Shown one piece after another: positions 17,197 to 26,305 of a stretch of 64,000 nucleotides of DNA. The stretch comes from Actinomycetota bacterium. Lineage in GTDB: Bacteria; Actinomycetota; Thermoleophilia; Solirubrobacterales; Solirubrobacteraceae. Location: contig VAXW01000005.1 of assembly GCA_005884115.1 (NCBI GenBank), positions 248,001-312,000 on the forward strand, written 5' to 3'. Made by a program: the position numbers and the translations under genes. Within the stretch, counting starts at the first letter, position 1; the number at the start of each line of letters is the position of its first letter. Below the pieces are notes generated by a model. It did not search any database. It was not told the origin of the DNA and saw only the letters and a program-made list of their open reading frames with translations.

Positions 17197-17942
17197 GCAT
17201 GGCGCCGAGCGAGGCGAGCGGAGCTTCGCCTTCGACGCTGAGGGCCGATCCGCGCGCGCCCGGCCTGCTGCTTGGCGAGGACGTGCTGATCGGCTCCGGC
17301 GTGCAGTTCGGAGCAAACGTCGTGATTCACGCGGGCACGACCGTGGGCGACGGCTGCGTGATCGACGACAACGCCGTGCTCGCAAAGCGCCCGCGCCTCG
17401 CCAGCAGCTCCTCGGCGCGGGGCGACGCCGGCCGCCTGGAGCTGGGCGAGCGAGTGACGGTCTGCGCCGCCGCAGTCGTTTGCGCGGGTGCGAACGTCGG
17501 CACTGAGGTCATCCTCGGAGATCAGTCATTCGTCCGCGAGCGCGCCTCGATCGGCGCGGGGTCGGTGATCGGTCGCGGCAGCGTCGTCGACAACGACGTC
17601 GTCGTCGGCGCGCGCGTGCGCGTGCAGACGAACGTCTACCTGACGGCATTCACGCTCATCGAGGACGACGCGTTCCTCGGACCCGGGGTCACGACCACCA
17701 ACGATCACACGATGGCGCGCCACGCGCCCGGGGCGCAGCTTCGCGGTGCGACGCTGCGCCGGGCATGCCGCATCGGGGGCGGCGCCGTGCTCACCCCTGG
17801 CATCGAGATCGGCGAGGAGGCGTTCGTGGCGGCGGGCGCGGTCGTTACAAACGACGTGCCCGCGCGCGCGGTCGTCATGGGCGTGCCCGCGCGCGTCGTC
17901 CGCGAGGTGCCCGACGCAGACCTGCTCGCGCGCTGGCGCTGA
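17193..17942 (+). CDS. Left-handed beta-helix (hexapeptide) acyltransferase, WbpD-like
   Basis: A 249-residue protein made largely of hexapeptide repeats: VLIGSGVQFGANVVIHAG, LGERVTVCAAAVVCAGANVG, LGDQSFVRERASIGAGSVIG, GRGSVVDNDVVVGARVRV, and closing IGEEAFVAAGAVVTNDVP, VVMGVPARVV. These trimeric enzymes transfer acetyl or acyl groups to sugar amines. GTG 17193 overlaps the dehydrogenase stop (GTGA). Acting after oxidation and amination of a UDP-HexNAc is plausible; the aminotransferase needed might be the one at 50283, but that is inference. Confidence 0.87.
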   Translation: MSMAPSEASGASPSTLRADPRAPGLLLGEDVLIGSGVQFGANVVIHAGTTVGDGCVIDDNAVLAKRPRLASSSSARGDAGRLELGERVTVCAAAVVCAGANVGTEVILGDQSFVRERASIGAGSVIGRGSVVDNDVVVGARVRVQTNVYLTAFTLIEDDAFLGPGVTTTNDHTMARHAPGAQLRGATLRRACRIGGGAVLTPGIEIGEEAFVAAGAVVTNDVPARAVVMGVPARVVREVPDADLLARWR

Positions 17943-18034
17943 GCTCACTCACAGCCCCGTGCCGGGCGAGGACCCCTTCGGCCTGGATCCCGCGAGCATC
18001 GAGGCGACGTCGAACGGGGGGAGCGGAAACCCGC

Positions 18035-19075
<1,041 letters not shown>

Positions 19076-20062
19076 TCATCCGCGGGCGTGCGCTCGCTGC
19101 GGCTCGCGCAGGGGTTGCTCGCGCAGCCATCTGACCGTCGCCGCGATGCCGTCCTCGACCTCGATCCGAGCCTGCCAGCCCAGCCGCTCGCGCGCCTTCT
19201 CGACGGACGGCCAGCGCCGCTGGACGTCCACCGCGAAGCTCGGCAGGTGCTCGAGGGCTAGATCCTCCGGGTCCTCGCCGCAAGCCTCCCACACGATGCG
19301 TGCGATCTCCGCCACCGTCAGCTCGCGTGAGGCGGAGATGTTGAAGTCCTCGTTCAGGCCGGCAGGCGAGCCCATCGCCGTGACGATCCCGTCGGCGATG
19401 TCGTCGACGTGCGTCAGCGTCCGCGTCTGTTCGCCCGAGCCGAAGATCTGCAGCGGACGCTGCCCCGAGAGAACCTTGTGAATGAGGTCGGGCACCGCAT
19501 GGGCAAGGCCCGGCTCGCGGTCCGGAAGCTCGCCGGCTCCGTACGCGTTGAACGGGCGGCAGATCGTGTACGGGAGGCCGTGCTCCTCGCCCGCGGCGCG
19601 GCAGTACACCTCGCCCATGAGCTTTGAGAAGCCGTAGGCCGAGCGCGGCGCCGGGCACTCGTCGAGGTGCTCCTCGGGGGTAGGGAAGACCTGCGCGCGC
19701 TCGAAGACCATCGACGAGGAGACGTACACGAAGCGCTCCACCCCAAGGTCCAGCGAGGCGCGGATGACCGAGTTGTAGAGCGCGTTGTTGGCCTCCGTGA
19801 GCGTGTGCGGCAGGCGGTGGAAGTTGGCGATGCCACCGACTATCGCCGCGAGATGGATCACGTGCGAGCAGCCCTTCGTCGCGGCACGCGCGTGTGAGCG
19901 CTCGCGCAGGTCGCCAGTGTGGACCGCGCAGCTCTCTCGCATCCACTGCGGGGCGGGGCGCTGGTCGCACACGCGCACCTCATAGGCAGGATCCGCGAGC
20001 AGCCGACGGACGACGGCGGCGCCAATCGTCCCGGCGCCCCCGGTGACGAGCACGTGGCTCAT
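19076..20062 (-). CDS. NAD-dependent nucleotide-sugar epimerase/dehydratase
   Basis: A 328-residue extended SDR. It has MSHVLVTGGAGTIGAAVVRR, HLAAIVGGIANFHRLP, VYVSSSMVFERAQVF, YGFSKLMGEVYCRAA (Tyr-x3-Lys) and RPFNAYGAGELPDREPG. The IVGG..N pattern after HLAA recalls GDP-fucose synthase and GDP-mannose 3,5-epimerase families, but the exact reaction cannot be fixed. ATG 20062 overlaps the stop of the upstream dehydrogenase (ATGA), so it is translationally coupled. An in-frame extension to 20131 lies inside that gene and was rejected. With gmd downstream it could complete a GDP-deoxysugar. Confidence 0.85.
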   Translation of the reverse strand: MSHVLVTGGAGTIGAAVVRRLLADPAYEVRVCDQRPAPQWMRESCAVHTGDLRERSHARAATKGCSHVIHLAAIVGGIANFHRLPHTLTEANNALYNSVIRASLDLGVERFVYVSSSMVFERAQVFPTPEEHLDECPAPRSAYGFSKLMGEVYCRAAGEEHGLPYTICRPFNAYGAGELPDREPGLAHAVPDLIHKVLSGQRPLQIFGSGEQTRTLTHVDDIADGIVTAMGSPAGLNEDFNISASRELTVAEIARIVWEACGEDPEDLALEHLPSFAVDVQRRWPSVEKARERLGWQARIEVEDGIAATVRWLREQPLREPQRAHARG

Positions 20063-21333
20063 CCGCTCGCGACCAGCGCCGTGATCTCCGAGCTGTACGC
20101 GAACACCTGTGCCGCACCCCAGCAGTTCCACGGGTCCACGATCAGACAGCTCGCACCGGCGCGCTCCGCGATCGCTGCGAGCGAGCGCGCGGTGCAGAAC
20201 TCGGAGTGGTTGGTCGCCACGACAACGACGTCTGCTCCATCGACGGCCTCCTCGAAGGACATCGTCGGCGTCGTCACGCGCGGGTCATGAACGGCGACAT
20301 CGGCCAGCTCGCGCTCCAGCAGGCGGATGAGCTTGTGTGCCAGCGAGTCGCGCTCGTCGTCGGTGTCCGCCTTGAAGGCGACGCCCAGCACGGCCACCTT
20401 GCGGTGCGCCAGCTCGCCCAGGCGGCGCTTGATCCCTTCCACCAGGAACAGGGGGACGGTCTCGTTCACCCGCGATACCGCCAGCAGCATGCCCGGGGCA
20501 GGTGATCGCTCCTCCGAGAAGGTGAAGTCCTTGCGCAGGCACGTCCCCGCCGTCAGGCCGGGAAGCGCGATCCCGCCGCGGGGATAGTCGCGGTTGATGA
20601 GGTCGATTACCTCGAACACGTTTGCGCCGTGGCGCTCGCAGTCCATCATCAGCAGGTTCGGCAGGGCGAAGTTCGTGTAGCGCAGGATGTTCGTCCAGAT
20701 CTTGGCCAGCTCGGCCTGCACCGGACTCGTCTGCACGACCGGCGCGCGAAAGACGTTGAACAGCTCTGCCGCCACCTCGCCCGAGCGCGCTCCGACGCCG
20801 CCGATGATGCAGGGGAGCGTGTCGATCTCCTCCAGGAAGCGGCCCGCCGCGATGCGCTCCGGCGCGTGCGCGACAAACACCTCCTCGCCGATCTGAAAGC
20901 CGCGGTGCTTGGCCAGGTAGCCGGCGACGAAGTCGGTGGTGCCGGGCGCGATCGTCGAGCGCAGGATCAGGCAGTGCCCCTGCGCGAGCACGCCCAGCAG
21001 GTCATCGAGCGCCGAGCGGATGTCGCGCATGTCGATCTCGATGTGCGAGAACGACGGCGTACCGAGCGTGATCACTATGTGCCGGGCTCGCGCCCCGTCG
21101 GCGACGCGCTCGCACAGCGACATGCGCCCGCCGGCTCGCACGCGATCGAGTAGCTCCTGGGCGCCGGTCTCCGCGAACGGCATCCTGCCCTCGCGCACCG
21201 CCTCCAGGCGTGCAGGGTCGCCGTCGATGCCGAGCACCTCGAGCCCGCGGTCGGCGAGGGACAGCGCCAGCGGGAGCCCAACGCGACCAAGGCCGACTAC
21301 CGACACGTCGGCGGTGCTCTGCGTCCTGGTCAT
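20059..21333 (-). CDS. UDP-glucose/GDP-mannose dehydrogenase family (WecC-like)
   Basis: A 424-residue dehydrogenase. Motifs: VSVVGLGRVGLPLALSLADR, ITLGTPSFSHIEIDMRDI, LRSTIAPGTTDFVAGYL, FVAHAPERIAAGRFLEEI, and the catalytic Cys in LTAGTCLRKDFTFSEE. The C-domain has VAVLGVAFKADTDDERDS. It differs clearly from the enzyme at 15943 and the Cys loop (GTCLRKD) is of the Ugd/WecC kind. ATG 21333 (MTRTQSTADV) was preferred to the in-frame ATG 21369. It shares an operon with the epimerase. Likely makes a UDP-uronate (glucuronate or ManNAcA); glucuronate would be the substrate for the xylose synthase. Confidence 0.85.
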   Translation of the reverse strand: MTRTQSTADVSVVGLGRVGLPLALSLADRGLEVLGIDGDPARLEAVREGRMPFAETGAQELLDRVRAGGRMSLCERVADGARARHIVITLGTPSFSHIEIDMRDIRSALDDLLGVLAQGHCLILRSTIAPGTTDFVAGYLAKHRGFQIGEEVFVAHAPERIAAGRFLEEIDTLPCIIGGVGARSGEVAAELFNVFRAPVVQTSPVQAELAKIWTNILRYTNFALPNLLMMDCERHGANVFEVIDLINRDYPRGGIALPGLTAGTCLRKDFTFSEERSPAPGMLLAVSRVNETVPLFLVEGIKRRLGELAHRKVAVLGVAFKADTDDERDSLAHKLIRLLERELADVAVHDPRVTTPTMSFEEAVDGADVVVVATNHSEFCTARSLAAIAERAGASCLIVDPWNCWGAAQVFAYSSEITALVASG

Positions 21334-21393
21334 CCAACGGCAGAGGTTAGCTGGCGGTGCGCCCAACACTCGAGCGCGCGAGCGCTCGACTAT

Positions 21394-22239
21394 TCATCCC
21401 TTCAAACGCCCGCGGTCTCGACGATGTGCGGCGTACTGCCGCGCGAAGCCCGCGACGAACATCGGGTTGTAGCGCGCGTAGCGACGCCACAGCCGGCGCG
21501 GCTCGCGTGCGAGGCGGTAGGCCCACTCCAGGCCGCTTCGCTGCATCCAGGCAGGCGCCTGCGGGACGAGCCCCGCGTGGAAGTCGAACGCGGCCCCCAC
21601 GCCCACCAGCATCGGCGGACGCAGATGGGGGCGCATCGCCAGCATCCACTTCTCCTGCTTCGGCTGCCCGGTTCCCACCCATACGACCTCCGCGCCCGAG
21701 GCGTTGATCGCCTCGATCGAGCTCCGCTCCTCAGCGGCGTCCAACGGGCGGAACGGCGGTGCGAAGCCGCCCGCGATTCGCAGGCCAGGAAAGCGCTCGC
21801 GCAGCCTGCGCTCGAGCAGCGCGAGCGCCTCACGAGTGCGACCTCCATAGAGGTAGATCGGGGTGCCGCGCTCGGCTGCTCGCTCGCAGAAGCGCAGCAT
21901 GAGGTCAGGGCCATAGATACGCCGCGCGCGCCGGTGGCCGAGCGCGCGCAGCGCCCACACGAGCGGCTGCCCGTCGGGCACCGCCAGGCTCGCGCCGAGC
22001 ACGGCGGTGCGCACGAGGCTGTCCTCGCGTGCGCTCATCACGAGGTTGACAGCGGCGGCCGTCACGTAGCCGCGCTCGCCCGAGGCGATCACCTGCTCCA
22101 TCCATGCGATCACCTGCTCGTAGTCGCAGATCGCGAGCGGGATCCCCAGCACCTCGGCGGTCGGCGGAGCGGCCGGCGCGTGCGCGGGGGGCAAGGCTGC
22201 TGCGGAGTCTGCGATTGCGTGAAGATACTCGCCGGCCAT
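21394..22239 (-). CDS. WecG/TagA/CpsF family glycosyltransferase (GT26)
   Basis: About 281 residues. It has the family signatures VLGIPLAICDYEQVIAWMEQ, AAAVNLVMSAREDSLVRTAV, VPDGQPLVWALRALG, YGPDLMLRFCERAAERG, GTGQPKQEKWMLAMR and VGVGAAFDFHAGLVPQAPAW. These enzymes add ManNAc or ManNAcA as the second sugar on undecaprenyl-PP-GlcNAc, so it would act just after an initiating transferase. The start is uncertain: ATG 22239 overlaps the divergent ATG 22238 in a shared CATG; a downstream GTG within AEVLGIP is possible. It is 60 bp downstream of the dehydrogenase start region, on the same strand. Confidence 0.85.
   Translation of the reverse strand: MAGEYLHAIADSAAALPPAHAPAAPPTAEVLGIPLAICDYEQVIAWMEQVIASGERGYVTAAAVNLVMSAREDSLVRTAVLGASLAVPDGQPLVWALRALGHRRARRIYGPDLMLRFCERAAERGTPIYLYGGRTREALALLERRLRERFPGLRIAGGFAPPFRPLDAAEERSSIEAINASGAEVVWVGTGQPKQEKWMLAMRPHLRPPMLVGVGAAFDFHAGLVPQAPAWMQRSGLEWAYRLAREPRRLWRRYARYNPMFVAGFARQYAAHRRDRGRLKG
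22224..22229 (+). promoter_or_regulatory. -10 hexamer GATACT, leaderless start of CDP-glucose dehydratase gene
   Basis: GATACT ends 8 bases before ATG 22238. Overlapping it on the minus strand is TATCTT (22222-22227), a possible -10 for the WecG-like gene. Starts and promoters of the two genes overlap in under 20 bp. Confidence 0.4.
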
Positions 22240-23299
22240 GGCGATCGATGCCGAGTTCTGGGCGCACCGGCGCGTCCTCATCACCGGCCACACCGGCTTC
22301 AAGGGCGCGTGGCTGTCGCTCTGGCTGCAGTCGCTCGGCGCCGAGCTGAGCGGCCTCGCTCCCGGTGCGCCGACGCGGCCCTCGCTGTACGAGCTCGCAT
22401 GCGTGGGAGCTGGCATGAGCGAGTACTCGGTCGATGTTCGCGATGCAGGGGCAGTGCGCGACGCGCTCGCGCGCGCCCGCCCCGAAGTCGTCCTGCACAT
22501 GGCCGCCCAGCCGATCCTGAGGCGCTCCCTTGTCGAGCCCGCGGAGACCTATGAGGTCAACGTGCTCGGGACCGTCAACGTGCTCGAGGGCGTGCGCCAG
22601 GCTCCCGGCGAAGTGCGGGCTGTGGTCGTCGTGACCTCCGACAAGTGCTACGCGCATCAGCCCGAGCAGCCCCGGCGGCGATTCGCCGAGGGCGATCCTC
22701 TCGGGGGAGCCGATCCGTACTCGAGCTCGAAGGCCTGCGCAGAGCTCGTCGCGGCCGCGTATCGCAGCTCGCTCTTCGGCGGCGAGCGCGGCCCGCGGGT
22801 CGCCACCGCCCGAGCGGGCAACGTGATCGGCGGTGGCGACTGGGGCCAGGACAGGCTGATCGCAGACGCCGCGCGCGCAATCGCCAGCGGCGATCCCGTG
22901 CGGGTGCGCAATCCCCACGCCGTGCGCCCGTGGCAGCACGTGCTGAACCCGCTCAGCGGTTACCTGCTCCTCGCGCAGGAGCTCTCGCGCACGGCGGCCG
23001 TCGCGCGAGCCTGGAACTTCGGGCCCGGCCAGGAGGATGAGCAGACGGTCAGCTGGCTGCTCGAGCGGCTGTGCGCCCTGTGGGGCGAGGGTCTCAGCTG
23101 GGAGGCGGACGAAGCCGAGGGCCCGCCTGAGGCCGCTCACCTCGCACTCGACTCGAGCGCGGCTGAACGCGAGCTCGGATGGCGCTCGCGGTGGAGCCTG
23201 CCGCAGGCGCTCGAGAGGATCGTCGAGTGGCACCGGGCCGAGCGCGCCGGCGCCGACATGCGCACATTCAGCCTGAGCCAGATCGAAGCATTCGCCTAA
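22238..23299 (+). CDS. rfbG: CDP-glucose 4,6-dehydratase
   Basis: A 353-residue SDR, the usual length of RfbG. It has FWAHRRVLITGHTGFKGAWL (family-specific N-terminus), VVLHMAAQPILRRSLVEP, VVTSDKCYAHQPEQP, YSSSKACAELVAAAYR (Tyr-x3-Lys), ARAGNVIGGGDWGQDRLIAD, and RPWQHVLNPLSGYLLLAQEL. It makes CDP-4-keto-6-deoxyglucose, the precursor of 3,6-dideoxyhexoses and related sugars. The partner glucose-1-phosphate cytidylyltransferase (RfbF) and the dehydrase RfbH are not in the window. ATG 22238 is 8 bases after a -10 hexamer. Confidence 0.92.
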   Translation: MAIDAEFWAHRRVLITGHTGFKGAWLSLWLQSLGAELSGLAPGAPTRPSLYELACVGAGMSEYSVDVRDAGAVRDALARARPEVVLHMAAQPILRRSLVEPAETYEVNVLGTVNVLEGVRQAPGEVRAVVVVTSDKCYAHQPEQPRRRFAEGDPLGGADPYSSSKACAELVAAAYRSSLFGGERGPRVATARAGNVIGGGDWGQDRLIADAARAIASGDPVRVRNPHAVRPWQHVLNPLSGYLLLAQELSRTAAVARAWNFGPGQEDEQTVSWLLERLCALWGEGLSWEADEAEGPPEAAHLALDSSAAERELGWRSRWSLPQALERIVEWHRAERAGADMRTFSLSQIEAFA

Positions 23300-23357
23300 C
23301 GGCGTACGGCCACGGGCGAGCCTCGTGCCGGCGATGCCGCCGCGCGCCTGCAGTATC

Positions 23358-23363
23358 CATAAT
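23358..23363 (+). promoter_or_regulatory. -10 hexamer CATAAT, leaderless start of sigma-fusion gene
   Basis: CATAAT ends 8 bases before GTG 23372, with only CCCGCCCA between. No ribosome-binding site is present. Confidence 0.45.
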
Positions 23364-23371
23364 CCCGCCCA

Positions 23372-24766
23372 GTGAGCCCATGGTTTCTGCGTCGCTACCG
23401 CGCCGAGCGCCTGCTGCGCGAGGAGTTCGAGCGATTGCAGCAGTGCGTCACCGCTCGGGTCGCCGGGCGCCTGCGCCGGCGCGGGGTGCACCTCGACGGC
23501 AGCGACCTCGGCGCCTGCTACGCGCAGGCCTTCCAGGGCCTCTACGCGGCCGCGCTCGACGGCGAGGAGGTCGCCGATCCGAGCGCGTGGCTGACGCTCG
23601 TGACCTTCCGCCGCGCGATCGACGAGCACCGCGCGCGCGTCCGCGGGCGGGAGCTCTGCGCGCCCGGCGCGGAGGAGCACGGCGACCTTGCGGCCGCGCT
23701 CGACGACCGAGCGCGTCTGCGCCAACTTTTCGAGGGGCTGCGCGTGCGCCTCAGCTCGCGCGAGCTGCAGGCGGCATCGCTCTGCTACCTGCAGGGCCTT
23801 ACGCGCGCCGAGGCCGCAGCGCGGATGGGCGTCAGTCAGGCGCGCATGCGCAAGCTGATGGACGGCCGCCCTGGGCGCCCCGGCGTGGCAGCGAAGGTGG
23901 GCTCGCTGCTGCACACGATCAGCACCGGCGCCTGGTGCCATGAGCAGGCGTCGCTGATGCGCGGTCTCGCCTACGGCGTCCTCGACCCCGCGGGCGAGCG
24001 CTACCAGCTCGCCGTCATGCACCGCCGCGAGTGCCCCGCATGCCGCGCCTATGTGCTCTCGCTGCGCGGTCTCGCCGCCGCGCTGCCGCCAGCTCCGCTC
24101 GCCCTGCACCTGGCGCTCGGTGCCGGCACCGCCGGGGGTGCGCTGCATGGATTGAGCGCCGGGGCCAGCGACGCGGTCCGAGCCGGCGTCGGCCAGGGCG
24201 CGAGCAGCGGCAGCACGATCGGCGCCGCGCCGGCGGCGACGACGGGCGCCGTCTCCGCGAGCGGCGCTTTCGGCGCCGGAGCCGGCGGCGGCTGGCTGCT
24301 CGCGGGCGGGCCCGCGGCGAAGCTGGCTGCCGGATGCCTGCTCGCGCTCGGTGTCGGCGCCGGCTGCATCGCGCTGGGCACCTCGACACCAAGCGTTCGC
24401 CGTCAAGCCGCCGGTGCGGCTCACCGCGCAAGCCATGCGGCGCACGTGGCCCGGCTGCGCCTGCCTCCCGGTGCGGCTGCCAGGCAGCGAGCCGCGCAGC
24501 TGGGCTCAAGCACGCTCGCGAGCGCGAGGCCGGCGCTCTCGCCATCCGCCCACGCCACGCGCGAGTTCGGCCTCGAGCCCGACGCGCCAGGCAGCCCATC
24601 TGGCTCCAGCGCGCCGCGGAGCAGCCCGGCGCGCAGCCGCTCCTCTCCCACCGCAATCGTGGCCTCGCCCTCACGCCTGAACGCGTCCCCGGATCGCTCG
24701 CCGCAAGCAAGCGCCACCCCTGGGGCGGCTGGCGTCGCCGCCGCGCGAGAGTTCTCGCCCGGCTGA
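23372..24766 (+). CDS. Sigma-70-like factor fused to anti-sigma zinc finger and membrane anchor
   Basis: A 464-residue single chain. Residues 1-100 resemble sigma region 2 (FERLQQCVTARVAGRL; SAWLTLVTFRRAIDEHRARV). A helix-turn-helix like sigma region 4 follows (RLSSRELQAASLCYLQGL; TRAEAAARMGVSQARMRKLM). Then comes HRRECPACRAYVLSLRGLA, matching the H-x3-C-x2-C zinc-binding pattern of ZAS anti-sigma factors, a Gly/Ala/Ser-rich stretch, a hydrophobic helix (LAAGCLLALGVGAGCIALG, about 330-350) and a Ser/Ala/Pro-rich tail that would be outside. This puts sigma and anti-sigma on one membrane-tethered protein. Known: the parts normally are separate genes. Function as an extracytoplasmic stress switch is inferred. 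Neighbouring genes give no clear target. Confidence 0.75.
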   Translation: MSPWFLRRYRAERLLREEFERLQQCVTARVAGRLRRRGVHLDGSDLGACYAQAFQGLYAAALDGEEVADPSAWLTLVTFRRAIDEHRARVRGRELCAPGAEEHGDLAAALDDRARLRQLFEGLRVRLSSRELQAASLCYLQGLTRAEAAARMGVSQARMRKLMDGRPGRPGVAAKVGSLLHTISTGAWCHEQASLMRGLAYGVLDPAGERYQLAVMHRRECPACRAYVLSLRGLAAALPPAPLALHLALGAGTAGGALHGLSAGASDAVRAGVGQGASSGSTIGAAPAATTGAVSASGAFGAGAGGGWLLAGGPAAKLAAGCLLALGVGAGCIALGTSTPSVRRQAAGAAHRASHAAHVARLRLPPGAAARQRAAQLGSSTLASARPALSPSAHATREFGLEPDAPGSPSGSSAPRSSPARSRSSPTAIVASPSRLNASPDRSPQASATPGAAGVAAAREFSPG

Positions 24767-24799
24767 GAACGAGCCGGGGTTTGCACCCGGTCAGGCCTC

Positions 24800-24819
24800 G
24801 CAGCTCAGCGCTGAGCTGC
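24800..24819. terminator. 20-bp perfect palindrome between convergent genes
   Basis: GCAGCTCAGC followed by GCTGAGCTGC. It lies in the 81-bp gap between the convergent sigma-fusion and R2-like genes, so a bidirectional factor-assisted terminator is likely. No T-run follows. A protein-binding site is the alternative. Confidence 0.4.
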
Positions 24820-24847
24820 CAGCGCCTGAAGCCCTGGGCGGCCTTCT

Positions 24848-26158
24848 CTAGGCCCGCGGGAAGACCTTGCCCAAGCGCGCCAGCGCCAGCGGGTTTCCGC
24901 GCGGGCGCAGCCTGCCCGTGGCCACAGCGCGCAGCGGGTTAAGGCGCTCGCCGACGATGTCCACCCAGTCCTGGTAGCTAAGGCGCAGGCGCAGGTCCGG
25001 TCTCGCCGCTGCGCCTTCGGCGACCGCGCTCGAGCCGTTCTCGACGGTCAGGTGCCAGGTCGCCACGTCGGGGTCCGTGAACTCCCACTGGAACGTCGTC
25101 GGCCGCCGCAGGCCGTGGTTCGGGTTCACCTGGCGGCGAATCGTGTCGAACAGCAGCGCGACGGTCTCAGGGTCACGAGCCGAAGGCCCTTCTCGCACGC
25201 CGATCACGCCCGCTTTGGCGAGCGCTCGCCCGCGCTGGGAGACCTCCAGCGGCGAGAGCCCCAGAGGCAGCAGGGGCGGCCCGGGAAGCGACTCCAGCGG
25301 CAGGCCCGCGGAGCGCAGCTTGGTGGTCATCGAGGTCAGGCCCTCGACGCCGACGCTGTCGAAGGTGGCGTTGAAGACCGTTATGTAGCGCTCGTCCCAA
25401 CCCGGCGGCATGAGCACCTGGGAGGTGAAGCGGGTGACTTCGCGCAGCGTCTGCGCCACCGCCTTGGGCACGTCGACCGGGTCTTCGCGGTGGAGGTCCG
25501 AGAGCAGCTTGACGCCGAACCCGATGTGGCGCTGCTCGTCAGCCGCGATGTTCTCCATCCCCTCGCGGAAAGCCGGCAGCTGGTCGCGTTCCTCGAGGTA
25601 GCTGCAGATGAAGTGCTGGCCCGGCTGCGCGAGCGCGGCCTCGATCACGACGTGGTAGAGCGTCACGGCCGCCGCCAGCTTGGCGCGCGAGCGGTCGCCG
25701 CGCAGCTCATCGGCCATGCCGTCCAGGCGATCGAAGATCTTTCGGAATCCCGGCGTGAGCTGCGGCTTGATCGTGCTCAGCCCGCTCGACATCGAGCCGT
25801 CGCCGACTCCGCAAACCTCCTGCATGAAGCGCTTGAAGAAGACGGCGTGCCGCGCCTCGTCGACCTGCTGCGTGGCGAGGAAGTACTTCTGCTCCTCAAG
25901 CGGCGCCGCGTCGATGTAGGGGGAGAGGTTGTCCGCGACGGCATCCTCGCCCCAGAAGAACAGGCAGTAGTTCCACAGCGCGGCCTGGCGCTCGAACTCG
26001 CTGAACTCCTCACGCCACTGTCGCGCGTCCTCGGTGAAGTCGAGCTCGGTTGCACGCCAGTTGCCGCGCTCCCAGCGCGCGTACAGGTCGGCGTACGTGA
26101 TCGCATCGGTGGGGAGGGTCGCGTCTGCCATCGCGGCGGTGGGGCTGGCGATCGCCAT
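24848..26158 (-). CDS. R2-like ferritin-fold di-iron protein fused to SCP2 sterol-carrier domain
   Basis: A 436-residue protein. The N-terminal ~290 residues form a ribonucleotide-reductase-R2-like helical bundle with di-metal ligands: Glu in WGEDAVADNLSPYI, the ExxH of TQQVDEARHAVFFKRFMQ, Glu in VTLYHVVIEAALAQ, and a second ExxH in ENIAADEQRHIGFGVK. The last ~110 residues (FQWEFTDPDVATWHLTVENG, SYQDWVDIVGERLNPLRAVA, LARLGKVF) match the SCP2 lipid-binding family. An oxidase acting on a lipid held by the SCP2 domain is inferred. ATG 26158 is preceded by GAGAGGAG, a clear ribosome-binding site, unlike most genes here; longer in-frame starts were rejected. It is divergent from a TetR regulator. 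Confidence 0.82.
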   Translation of the reverse strand: MAIASPTAAMADATLPTDAITYADLYARWERGNWRATELDFTEDARQWREEFSEFERQAALWNYCLFFWGEDAVADNLSPYIDAAPLEEQKYFLATQQVDEARHAVFFKRFMQEVCGVGDGSMSSGLSTIKPQLTPGFRKIFDRLDGMADELRGDRSRAKLAAAVTLYHVVIEAALAQPGQHFICSYLEERDQLPAFREGMENIAADEQRHIGFGVKLLSDLHREDPVDVPKAVAQTLREVTRFTSQVLMPPGWDERYITVFNATFDSVGVEGLTSMTTKLRSAGLPLESLPGPPLLPLGLSPLEVSQRGRALAKAGVIGVREGPSARDPETVALLFDTIRRQVNPNHGLRRPTTFQWEFTDPDVATWHLTVENGSSAVAEGAAARPDLRLRLSYQDWVDIVGERLNPLRAVATGRLRPRGNPLALARLGKVFPRA

Positions 26159-26253
26159 GGGCTGCTCCTCTCGACAAAGCGCCCGACGGGGCTCTGTTTC
26201 GGGGTCCTGGCCGCATTCGGGCACGCCTCCCGAAGGCGCGGCGACTTCATACG

Positions 26254-26269
26254 GATAACGAACGTTATC
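26254..26269. promoter_or_regulatory. Operator palindrome GATAACG-AA-CGTTATC
   Basis: A perfect 7-bp inverted repeat with AA centre lies between the divergent R2-like/SCP2 gene and the TetR gene. It covers the -10 region (TAACGT, 26262-26267) of the leftward promoter whose -35 is TTGACA at 26286-26291 (minus strand, 18-bp spacing). Binding of the adjacent TetR protein would block that promoter. Confidence 0.65.
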
Positions 26270-26285
26270 GTAATAGCGATCACTC

Positions 26286-26298
26286 TGTCAAGTACAAT
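26286..26298. promoter_or_regulatory. Back-to-back promoter elements of R2-like gene and tetR
   Basis: On the minus strand, bases 26291-26286 read TTGACA, a perfect -35 box for the leftward gene. On the plus strand TACAAT (26293-26298) is a near-consensus -10 ending 7 bases before ATG 26306. The two promoters face away from each other within 50 bp and share the operator at 26254-26269. Confidence 0.6.
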
Positions 26299-26305
26299 GG
26301 CCGCG

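Noticed and set aside
21905-24445. 846-codon minus-strand frame across rfbG and the sigma-fusion gene
   Set aside because: Low-complexity Ala/Arg/Gly/His text, no motif, and it covers two real genes on the other strand.
25052-26296. Open upstream extension of the TetR frame, opposite the R2-like gene
   Set aside because: The extension is antisense to di-iron and SCP2 motifs; the TetR domain begins after 26306 where a promoter hexamer lies.
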